A program made the translations under genes and the position numbers. From Chthoniobacter flavus (lineage in GTDB: Bacteria; Verrucomicrobiota; Verrucomicrobiia; Chthoniobacterales; Terrimicrobiaceae), in contig DYRS01000004.1 of assembly GCA_020718585.1 (NCBI GenBank), positions 1-39,063 on the forward strand: a DNA stretch of 39,063 nucleotides. Direction: 5' to 3'. Shown piece by piece: positions 9,358 to 16,971 of this stretch. A model generated the notes under the pieces. It made no database searches and was not told the origin of the DNA. It saw only the letters and a program-made list of their open reading frames with translations. The number at the start of each line of letters is the position of its first letter. Position 1 is the first letter of the stretch.

Positions 9358-9635
9358 TTCGCCTTTGGCAGGACCGCGCCGAGGTCGTTGTGCGGGCGGG
9401 CGATCACGCTGACGCTAACGACCTCGCCGAGCGACTGGGCGGCAATCTTGCCGGCTTCGGTCGCCGCCTTGACCGCGGCGACATCGCCCGAGACGCAGGC
9501 GGTGACCATCGCGTTGCCGACCTGGGTCATCGGGCCGATGAGTTCGACGTTGGCCGACTTGAGCATCGCGTCCGTCGCCTCAACGAGGGCGACAAGTCCG
9601 CGGGTTTCGATCATTCCGAGTGCTTGTTGTGACAT
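9354..9635 (-). CDS. BMC-H shell hexamer protein (paralog 1)
   Basis: [34 protein letters not shown]; classic BMC domain; ATGA overlap with the next BMC-P. Confidence 0.95.
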   Translation of the reverse strand: MSQQALGMIETRGLVALVEATDAMLKSANVELIGPMTQVGNAMVTACVSGDVAAVKAATEAGKIAAQSLGEVVSVSVIARPHNDLGAVLPKAK

Positions 9636-9722
9636 GGTTTTGTTAGGTTTGTTGGTTGGTTTTTTAGTTAATGGGAAATGCGGAATGGGGAATGCAGAAT
9701 GAAGAGGCTTGGGAAGGGGGCT

Positions 9723-10904
9723 TCATGCTTTTTCTTTGAGTTTTTGCCAGGCGTTGCGGGCGATGATGATTTCCTCGTTTGTGGGGATGACGCGGACCTC
9801 GATTTTTGAGGTGGGGGTTGAGATGACGGCTTCGGTGGCGCGGGCGGCGGAGTTCGCGGTGGGGTCGAGTTCGAGCCCGCAGAACCCGAGGTCGGCGCAG
9901 ACGGCGGCGCGGAGGTCGGGGTTATTTTCGGCGATGCCGGCTGTGAAGATCAGGACGTCGGTGCCGTTCATTTCGACGAGAAATTGGCCGATGAATTTTC
10001 GGATTTGGGCGACGAAGACCCGGAGCGCGATTGCGGCGTCGAGGTTGCCATCGGTGGCAGCGGCGACGAGGTCGCGGAGGTCGCCGGAGCCGAGGCCGGA
10101 CATTCCCTTGAGTCCGGCGGCGGTTGTGAGTGCTTTTTCGACGGCATCGAGTCCGAGCCCGAGGTCGCGGGCGAGGTAGATGAGCGCGAAGCAGTCAAAG
10201 TCTCCCGCGCGGTTGTTTTGGGGGAGACCGCTTTGGGCGGTCATTCCCCAGCTTGAATTGACTGCGGTGCCATCCACCACAGCGGCGATGGACGAGCTTC
10301 CGCCGAGGTGGCACGAGATCATGCGCAGCTTGTCGGTGCCGCGGAGTTCGGCGCAGCGCCCGGTGACATAGCGATGGCTTGCGCCGTGGAACCCGTAGCG
10401 ACGGATGCCGTAGCGGGACTCCCAGTCGAGGGGCACCGGGTAGCGGTAGGTCTCGACCGGCACCTTGTCGTAGAATGCGGTCTCAAACGTGCCGATGCAC
10501 GGCAGGGTGGGATACAGCTTGTTGAACAGCCGGACGCCCGCGATATAGGGCGGGTTGTGCGCGGGCATGAGGGTATTGAACTCCTCCATCGCCCGCAGCA
10601 CCGTCCCGTCCATGAACTGGGTGCCGGAGATCCCCTTCGCCATGACCGGCTTGAAACCCACGGCGGCCAGACCGTCGAACCCGCCCAGCTCGGCCTCGAG
10701 GAATTGGATCGCAGCCGCATGGTCGGGGAATCGCGCGGTGCCCTTTTTGGGGACCGCCTCGCCGACCGTGATGCTGAACGGGCAATCGTCCGAACCGATC
10801 CGCTCGACTCCGCCCTGCGCGAGCACGCGTTCGGACGGCATCTCGAACAAGCGGAACTTGAACGAGGTGCTGCCGATGTTGGCGACGAGGATTTTGTTAT
10901 TCAC
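9723..10904 (-). CDS. ackA: acetate kinase family protein
   Basis: MNNKILVANIGSTSFKFRLFEMPS, RRYGFHGASHRYV, ISCHLGGSSSIAAV. Confidence 0.95.
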   Translation of the reverse strand: MNNKILVANIGSTSFKFRLFEMPSERVLAQGGVERIGSDDCPFSITVGEAVPKKGTARFPDHAAAIQFLEAELGGFDGLAAVGFKPVMAKGISGTQFMDGTVLRAMEEFNTLMPAHNPPYIAGVRLFNKLYPTLPCIGTFETAFYDKVPVETYRYPVPLDWESRYGIRRYGFHGASHRYVTGRCAELRGTDKLRMISCHLGGSSSIAAVVDGTAVNSSWGMTAQSGLPQNNRAGDFDCFALIYLARDLGLGLDAVEKALTTAAGLKGMSGLGSGDLRDLVAAATDGNLDAAIALRVFVAQIRKFIGQFLVEMNGTDVLIFTAGIAENNPDLRAAVCADLGFCGLELDPTANSAARATEAVISTPTSKIEVRVIPTNEEIIIARNAWQKLKEKA

Positions 10905-10956
10905 GGATCTGGCGCGGCGGCGCGAACGGAGAGTCCTCCGTTCGGGCGAGTGAGGC

Positions 10957-11259
10957 TTACTTCGAGGCGGCGGCGGGCTTGGCGGCGAGGAACTTGCCGA
11001 GCTTCGCGAGATCGTCGTGCGGGCGCGGGATCACATGGACGGCGACAACTTCGCCGATCGTGCTCGCTGCGGTCGCTCCGGCCTCGACGGCCGATTTGAC
11101 GGCCGCCACCGAGCCGGCGACAAAGACGGTCACGTTGCCGGAGCCGACTTTTTCCCATCCGACCAGCTCCACATTTGCGGCCTTGAGCATCGCGTCCGTC
11201 GCTTCGAACTGCGACACGAGGCCTTTGGTTTCGATCATTCCGAGTGCTTGATTAGCCAT
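10957..11259 (-). CDS. BMC-H shell hexamer protein (paralog 2)
   Basis: [49 protein letters not shown]. Confidence 0.95.
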   Translation of the reverse strand: MANQALGMIETKGLVSQFEATDAMLKAANVELVGWEKVGSGNVTVFVAGSVAAVKSAVEAGATAASTIGEVVAVHVIPRPHDDLAKLGKFLAAKPAAASK

Positions 11260-11332
11260 AGTATTTAGTAGGTGAATTGATGATTGGTAATGCGAAATGA
11301 GGAATGCGAAATGGGCTGAAGGGATACTATCC

Positions 11333-11352
11333 CCGGAACCGATCCGGTTTTT
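11333..11352 (+). terminator. small hairpin plus T5 (CCGGA-ACCGA-TCCGG-TTTTT) between two BMC-H genes
   Basis: 5-bp perfect stem followed by TTTTT on the + strand, no + strand gene; function uncertain (intercistronic hairpin on the BMC mRNA is equally possible). Confidence 0.25.
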
Positions 11353-11369
11353 CCTGATCTCATGATTTT

Positions 11370-11639
11370 TTAGGCGGTGAAAAACTTCAGAAGTTCCGGC
11401 ACCGGGCGGGCGATGACGTGGGATGCTACGAGGTTGCCCACGCGGGCCGCCGCTTCGCGTCCGGCTTCGACGGCCGCCTTGACGCTGCCTACATCGCCCT
11501 GGACGATCGTTGTGATCAGGGCTCCACCGATCGGGATGGATTTGATCAGTTGCACGTTCGCGGCTTTGACCATCGCATCACTGGCTTCCACCAGGCCGAC
11601 GTATCCGCGGGTTTCGAGTAGTCCGATTGCTTCGCTCAT
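11370..11639 (-). CDS. BMC-H shell hexamer protein (paralog 3)
   Basis: Internal Met [33 protein letters not shown] within ORF 11370..11783. Confidence 0.93.
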   Translation of the reverse strand: MSEAIGLLETRGYVGLVEASDAMVKAANVQLIKSIPIGGALITTIVQGDVGSVKAAVEAGREAAARVGNLVASHVIARPVPELLKFFTA

Positions 11640-11664
11640 TTGGTTTTTTGTTGTTGGTTGTTGG

Positions 11665-12339
11665 TTAGGGTTTGAAAAGTTCGACCTTCGTCGCGTGTTC
11701 GAGATCGCAGGCATTCGCCTCATCGGTGTCCATGTGGACCTCGAGTTTGAACGTCGGGTCCACGCGGACGAGGAGGTCGTCAAATCGTGTCGTGCAGCCT
11801 TTGGCTGTGACTTTGAGGGTGATGAGGTCGAGGTGCTTCACGCCGTAGAACACGGCGTCGGCGGGCGACATGTGGACGTGGCGCGCGGCCCGGATCACCC
11901 CATTTTTCATTTCGAGCATCCCCTTCGGACCCATGATGTAGGCGCCCGGCGTGCCCTCGATGTCGCCGGACATCCGCACCGGCAGGTCGATCCCGAGCTG
12001 GATCGCATCGGTAAACGAGAGCTCGATCTGTGTGAGGTTCCGGCACGGGCCGAGGATCCGCAGGTTCGGGATGATCCGCTTCCGCGGGCCCACCATCGTG
12101 ACCGTCTGCTCCGAGGCAAACTGGCCCTCCTGGTAAAGCATCTTGTGGACCGTGAGCTGCGCCCCCTTGCCAAAAAGCACCTCGAGGTTCTCCGGCGAGA
12201 TGTGCATGTGCCGGGCCGAGCTGTTTGCCAAAAGTGTGGGAGCCGATCCGGACGGGGTAGAAATCCCGGCCTGCCGGAACAGCGCCTCGCGCACAAGCGA
12301 CTCGACAAACGGGCGGCTGGAAAAATCGGTTGATGCCAT
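11665..12339 (-). CDS. pduL: PduL-type phosphate propanoyltransferase/phosphotransacylase
   Basis: ARHMHISPENLEVLFG, AARHVHMSPADAVFYGV, DTDEANA; start chosen at MASTDFSSRPFVESLVREALFRQAG. Confidence 0.93.
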   Translation of the reverse strand: MASTDFSSRPFVESLVREALFRQAGISTPSGSAPTLLANSSARHMHISPENLEVLFGKGAQLTVHKMLYQEGQFASEQTVTMVGPRKRIIPNLRILGPCRNLTQIELSFTDAIQLGIDLPVRMSGDIEGTPGAYIMGPKGMLEMKNGVIRAARHVHMSPADAVFYGVKHLDLITLKVTAKGCTTRFDDLLVRVDPTFKLEVHMDTDEANACDLEHATKVELFKP

Positions 12340-12366
12340 CGGAAGGAAAAAAGGGGAGAGAATTAA

Positions 12367-12384
12367 ATGACTGGGTTCAGTCAT
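12367..12384. promoter_or_regulatory. perfect 7-bp inverted repeat ATGACTG-GGTT-CAGTCAT (putative DeoR-type operator)
   Basis: Exact palindrome overlapping the predicted -10 upstream of pduL. Confidence 0.6.
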
Positions 12385-12407
12385 ATAAGGAATTTTTTGC
12401 CCGTCAA
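12380..12407 (-). promoter_or_regulatory. predicted sigma70-like promoter of pduL/BMC genes (TTGACG-N16-TATGAC)
   Basis: -35 at 12402-12407 and -10 at 12380-12385 on the minus strand, just upstream of pduL. Confidence 0.5.
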
Positions 12408-12479
12408 TGATTTTTTTCAAAGATTTCTCTGAGCGCGTTTCTCCCGAATTTTGGCATGAGCCCGGGCTTCATCCGCTGT

Positions 12480-13322
12480 TCAGAGGAAGTGGACCGGGAT
12501 CGGATCTTTTGGGGTGAGGAGGAGATCGGGAGGGGGGGGGGAGGCATCGCAGGGCAGGATGCGCACGACATTCGGTCTGATGCCCGATCTGGCGAGCTTT
12601 TCGTCCGATGCGTCGGTGAGGAGAACGTCCACATTCCGCCAGTTCTTGAGAAGAATGGGTGCGGCGCGTCCGATTTTTGAGGCTTCCAAGCAGTAGATTG
12701 CGTGGGTTGAGCGGCGGATGGCGACGAGTTGCTGCTCGACGATGATTTCCTGGGAGTTCCAGATCCCCTCGCTGTTGGCGGCTTCGGAGGAGAGAAAGGC
12801 GATGTCAAAATTCCAAAATTCGAGGCTTCGCTGGGCGGTATTTCCGAGGAGCACAGACTGGCGGTTGAGGAGCTGGCCGGCTGTGAGGAAGACGTCGAGC
12901 TCCGGCACGATTGAGAGGAGTTCGCCGACCGGGAGGTTCGATGTTACGATGGTCGCTGGAGAAACGGGAGCTTCCAAAAAAGCTTCGGCCAGGGCGAAGA
13001 TCGTTGTTCCGGAGTCGAAAAAGTATGTTCCGCCGGGCTCGATGAGTTTGGCAGCGGTCCTTGCGACCTTGAGTTTCCCGCGGGCTCCGGAAGATTTTCT
13101 TTCATTAAATGACGGGAACCGCTCATTAAATTCGGCCAATGCGCCGCCGTGTGTGCGTTTGACGCGATTGCTTCCGACGAGTGCGGCGAGATCCCTGCGG
13201 GCGGTGGCCTCGGAGACGCCGAGCTGGCGGCAGAGTTCATTAATCGGGAGGTAGCGGTGGCGTTCGATGAGGGCAGAGAGTTTTTCCCGGCGGGCTTCGA
13301 CGATATGGCGAGGCACTCTCAT
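12480..13322 (-). CDS. DeoR family transcriptional regulator
   Basis: N-terminal HTH RREKLSALIERHRYLPINELCRQLGVSEATARRDLAALV and DeoR sensor domain with DSGTTIFALAEAF. Confidence 0.93.
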   Translation of the reverse strand: MRVPRHIVEARREKLSALIERHRYLPINELCRQLGVSEATARRDLAALVGSNRVKRTHGGALAEFNERFPSFNERKSSGARGKLKVARTAAKLIEPGGTYFFDSGTTIFALAEAFLEAPVSPATIVTSNLPVGELLSIVPELDVFLTAGQLLNRQSVLLGNTAQRSLEFWNFDIAFLSSEAANSEGIWNSQEIIVEQQLVAIRRSTHAIYCLEASKIGRAAPILLKNWRNVDVLLTDASDEKLARSGIRPNVVRILPCDASPPPPDLLLTPKDPIPVHFL

Positions 13323-14062
13323 TGTGGCGGGGCGGGTTTGGCGAGGTATTTCGCGAGGGTCGGGGACTGGCGGTAGGGATCGAAAACCGGATCTTCGAGC
13401 AGGCAGGCGAGGTTTGTTTTCGTGAGGGAGGCGGATGCGCGGGCGAGCATTTCGGCGGCCTGCGTCGGTTGGCCGTCGAGCAGATGCAGGGCCGCAGCCG
13501 CAACGATCCAGCCGTCTGTCGCATTCTGGAGTCCGCGGCGTGCGCCAAGCTTCATCCGGTCTCTGACGGGCTCCAGGTCTCCGGCCGCGATGAGAAAGAG
13601 GTAGTGGCGGTTCGAGTAGAGCGGGGTCGAGGGGGCCAGTTCCGCCGCCCGGCGGGGCGATTCGCGCGCGGGCTGGGTGGGATCTTTCAGCGCCTCTTCG
13701 ATATCGTCAATAAACAGCACGGCGAGCGCCAGCGGCAGAACGAGCAGAATCATGAACCCTATCACCAGTGCAAAAACCCGTTCGGGTCCGAATCGGGGGT
13801 CGCTCAAATAATCGAGCCACCCTTGGCGAACCGGCGGGGGAAGCGATCCAAATTCCTGAGAGCCGGCCGGCAGACCAGCGGGTTTTTCGGCGTCGGGGCC
13901 GTGGAGCTCCGGCTTCGAGCGGGACTGCGGGAGAAGGGTCCGCCGCGGAATGGGTCTCAAAACCGCGCGGCACTCGCTCGCGCGCCGAGCCATCAGGAAC
14001 GGCCCCCTCTGTGGATTTCCCTTCCCGAAAACCCCATATTTTTTTCCGCCATAGACGCCCAC
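13319..14062 (-). CDS. hypothetical membrane protein
   Basis: Hydrophobic segment VFALVIGFMILLVLPLALAVLFI; stop overlaps deoR ATG (ATGA). Start uncertain. Confidence 0.6.
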   Translation of the reverse strand: MGVYGGKKYGVFGKGNPQRGPFLMARRASECRAVLRPIPRRTLLPQSRSKPELHGPDAEKPAGLPAGSQEFGSLPPPVRQGWLDYLSDPRFGPERVFALVIGFMILLVLPLALAVLFIDDIEEALKDPTQPARESPRRAAELAPSTPLYSNRHYLFLIAAGDLEPVRDRMKLGARRGLQNATDGWIVAAAALHLLDGQPTQAAEMLARASASLTKTNLACLLEDPVFDPYRQSPTLAKYLAKPAPPQ

Positions 14063-14077
14063 CTCAAGGGCCGCAAA

Positions 14078-14278
14078 TCACCTGGCTTCGGGGAAAAACC
14101 TCGGCGGTTCCGGGGTGACGGATTCCGGGGTCGTCGCCCGGGCATTTTCGGTGGCATGTTTTTCGGCGAGTTTTTCGGCGAAGCCGGGAATTGTCTGCGA
14201 AGCCGGGTGGCGCTCGCAGCCGGGCTGGGCGAGCGCGAGGGCAGCGGTCGAGGCAATTGCGGCGGCCGCGCGGTTCAT
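14078..14278 (-). CDS. hypothetical 66-aa protein with hydrophobic N-terminus
   Basis: ATGA overlap with the khpA stop; signal-like MNRAAAAIASTAALALA. Confidence 0.4.
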   Translation of the reverse strand: MNRAAAAIASTAALALAQPGCERHPASQTIPGFAEKLAEKHATENARATTPESVTPEPPRFFPEAR

Positions 14279-14505
14279 TCGACGACCTCCAGCGTGGCCT
14301 TGGTGCCGCGTTTTTGGGCGGCGGCGCTGAGCAGCGTGCGGACCGCCTGGATCGTGTGCCCGCCCTTGCCGATGGCGCGGGGGATGTCGGTCCGCCGCAT
14401 GGCGACGTGAAAAATCGTGCGCTCCGGGGTGTCGGTCCTTGTGAAGACGACCTCGTCGGGGAATTCCACGAGCGAGCCGATCACGTAGCGCAGGAATTCT
14501 TCCAT
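14275..14505 (-). CDS. khpA: KH domain RNA-binding protein (KhpA-like)
   Basis: MEEFLRYVIGSLVEFPDEVVF ... RAIGKGGHTIQAVRTLL (GxxG motif); follows rpsP. Confidence 0.88.
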   Translation of the reverse strand: MEEFLRYVIGSLVEFPDEVVFTRTDTPERTIFHVAMRRTDIPRAIGKGGHTIQAVRTLLSAAAQKRGTKATLEVVE

Positions 14506-14524
14506 CGCGGCGGGGGATGTCCGG

Positions 14525-14776
14525 CTAGGCGGCGATCTTTTTGCGCGCCTTGGTGATGATGCTGCCGACGGTCTGCGACGGGCGCGCGCCGACCCCGACC
14601 CAGTAGTCGGCACGGTCGAGTTGGATCGTGAAATTTTCGCCCTCTTTTTTCGGGTCGTATGTCCCGATGATCTCGATGAACTTGCCATCGCGCGCGCGCC
14701 GCTGGTCGGCGACGACGATCTTGTAATAGGGACTGTTCTTGGCGCCTTCTCGGCGAAGTCGGATTGCTACGGCCAT
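14525..14776 (-). CDS. rpsP: 30S ribosomal protein S16
   Basis: [44 protein letters not shown]. Confidence 0.97.
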   Translation of the reverse strand: MAVAIRLRREGAKNSPYYKIVVADQRRARDGKFIEIIGTYDPKKEGENFTIQLDRADYWVGVGARPSQTVGSIITKARKKIAA

Positions 14777-14859
14777 GGAATAAGAGACTTAAGTGTTAAG
14801 TTTTCAGGTTTAAGTTGTCGGTGCGCGGGCTCTGATTTTTTTCGGGAAACCCACCAGCC

Positions 14860-16200
14860 TCACGATCCCCGGGGGATCGGGAAGCCAAAATTTTTCCCGG
14901 CGCGGGACATCATTTTTTTCATTTGCCCCGCATTTTTCATCATCTTGCGCATCTGGGAGAAGCGCAGGAGGAGGTTATTGACCTCGGTGACGGTGGTGCC
15001 GCTGCCTCGGGCGACCCGCTGGCGGCGACGCGCGTTCAGGATGTCCGGCCGCGTGCGCTCCTGCGGCGTCATGGAAAGCACGATCGCTTCCACCCGCTTC
15101 AGTTGCTTCTCGTCAATCGAGGAATCTTTCAGTTTATCCATTCCCGGGATCATGCCAAGGATATTTTCGAGCGGTCCCATGCGCTTGAGCATTTTGAACT
15201 GCTGGAGGAAGTCCTCGAGGTCGAATCCCGACGTGCGAAGTTTTTCTTCCATCCGGCGGGCGTCGGCCTCGGTGATCGCCTCGGCGGCCTTCTCGACGAG
15301 GCTCACGACGTCGCCCATGCCGAGGATGCGCCCGGCGAGGCGGTCGGGGTAAAATGGCTCGAACTGGTCGATTTTTTCTCCAATGCCGGAAAATTTGATC
15401 GGTCTGCCGGTGACCGCACGGAGCGAGAGTGCGGCACCGCCGCGGGCATCGCCGTCGAGCTTGGTGAGGACGATGCCGGTGATCCCGAGCGCGGAGTGGA
15501 AGTGCTCGGCGACGCTCACCGCCTGCTGACCGGTGGCCGCGTCGCACACGAGCAGGATCTCCTGCGGCTTGAGAAAATCCCTGAGCGCTACCAACTCGCG
15601 CACGAGCGGCCCGTCAATTTCCTGGCGTCCGGCCGTGTCGAAAATCTGGACATCTCCGCCGGTTGCGGCGCACCATTCGAGCGCGCGCGCGGCGGATTTG
15701 ACGATGTCGGTCTCTCCCGGTTCCGGGCGGAAAACCGGGGAGCCGATTTGTTCGCCGAGCACGGCGAGCTGCTCGATGGCAGCCGGCCGGAAGAGGTCGG
15801 AGGCGATGAGGAGCGGCGAGCGGCCCTGGGATTTCAGCAGGCGGGCAAGCTTCGCGGAGGAGGTGGTTTTGCCGGCACCGTTGAGGCCGACCATGAGGAT
15901 GCGCGCCGGCTTTGCGAGATCGAGGGGAGCGGGATCACCGCCAAGCAGCCCGCACAGTTCCTCATGAAAGATTTTGACGATCTGCTGTCCGGGCGTGACG
16001 CTTCGGAGCACCGCCTCGCCGAGCGCCTTTTCGCGGACTTTCGCGACGAAGTCCTTCGCCACCTGGTAATGCACATCGGCGTCGAGCAGTGCCATGCGGA
16101 CCTCGCGCAGGGCATCGCCGACATTCGTCTCGCTGATCTTGCCGTGCCCGCGGAGATCCTTGAAGACGCCCTGAAGTTTTTCTGAAAGCCGGCTGAACAT
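14860..16200 (-). CDS. ffh: signal recognition particle protein Ffh/SRP54
   Basis: GLNGAGKTTSSAKLA, LTKLDGDARGGAALS, M-domain at C-terminus. Confidence 0.97.
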   Translation of the reverse strand: MFSRLSEKLQGVFKDLRGHGKISETNVGDALREVRMALLDADVHYQVAKDFVAKVREKALGEAVLRSVTPGQQIVKIFHEELCGLLGGDPAPLDLAKPARILMVGLNGAGKTTSSAKLARLLKSQGRSPLLIASDLFRPAAIEQLAVLGEQIGSPVFRPEPGETDIVKSAARALEWCAATGGDVQIFDTAGRQEIDGPLVRELVALRDFLKPQEILLVCDAATGQQAVSVAEHFHSALGITGIVLTKLDGDARGGAALSLRAVTGRPIKFSGIGEKIDQFEPFYPDRLAGRILGMGDVVSLVEKAAEAITEADARRMEEKLRTSGFDLEDFLQQFKMLKRMGPLENILGMIPGMDKLKDSSIDEKQLKRVEAIVLSMTPQERTRPDILNARRRQRVARGSGTTVTEVNNLLLRFSQMRKMMKNAGQMKKMMSRAGKNFGFPIPRGS

Positions 16201-16209
16201 CGGATGCCG

Positions 16210-16237
16210 AATCTATGCGAGCGCGCGGGGATGAAAA
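16210..16237 (-). promoter_or_regulatory. predicted ffh promoter TTTTCA-N16-TAGATT, 9 nt from ATG
   Basis: -35 at 16232-16237, -10 at 16210-16215, start codon at 16198-16200. Confidence 0.4.
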
Positions 16238-16358
16238 GTGATTTTCGCGCCCGGCTTGGGATTTCTGCCTTGTTGGGTTGCCGGAGATGCGGTCATTCCG
16301 CTCGCAATTTCCTCGCACCCGCATAGTTTGGGCGGATGTCCACGACCGCATTTTCCGT

Positions 16359-16955
16359 ATGAACATTGCATTTCCGACCCGGCCATTTGGCGGCTACATT
16401 TTCGATTGCGACGGCACGATTGCCGACACGATGCCGATCCATTTTCGGGCATGGACGCAGGCGATGCACGAGTTTGGAGGGGAGTTTCCCGAGGATCTTT
16501 TTTATTCTTGGGGCGGCAAGCCGACCGATGTGATTGTTGGCGAACTCAACAAAATCTACGGGCTTTCGATGGATGTCGAGGTGACGGCGCGGACGAAGGA
16601 GAGCTACTATCTGGCGGAGGTCTCGGAGGTTGAGCCGGTCGGTCCGGTGCTGGATTTTGCGCGGCGCATCCATGGGACCGCGCCGATGGCGATCGCGTCC
16701 GGCGGGCACCATTATCTTGTGGACGCCACGCTTGGGGCGCTTGGGATTGCGGGGCTTTTTGATGCGGTGGTCTGCGCGGAGGATTACGTCAACGGGAAGC
16801 CGGCACCCGATCCGTTTCTTGAGGCAGCCCGGCGGCTCGGGGTGCCGCCCGGCGAATGCGTTGTATTTGAGGACAGCCCGACCGGGATCACGGCGGCTGA
16901 GGCGGCCGGCATGGCGCACGTCTTTGTGCCGACCGCCCTGCGCGGACGCGAGTAG
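16359..16955 (+). CDS. HAD-superfamily hydrolase (beta-phosphoglucomutase-like)
   Basis: YIFDCDGTIADTMPIHFRAW, KPAPDPFLEAA, VFEDSPTGITAAEAAGM. Confidence 0.9.
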   Translation: MNIAFPTRPFGGYIFDCDGTIADTMPIHFRAWTQAMHEFGGEFPEDLFYSWGGKPTDVIVGELNKIYGLSMDVEVTARTKESYYLAEVSEVEPVGPVLDFARRIHGTAPMAIASGGHHYLVDATLGALGIAGLFDAVVCAEDYVNGKPAPDPFLEAARRLGVPPGECVVFEDSPTGITAAEAAGMAHVFVPTALRGRE

Positions 16956-16971
16956 GCGGGGCCGTGGCGGA

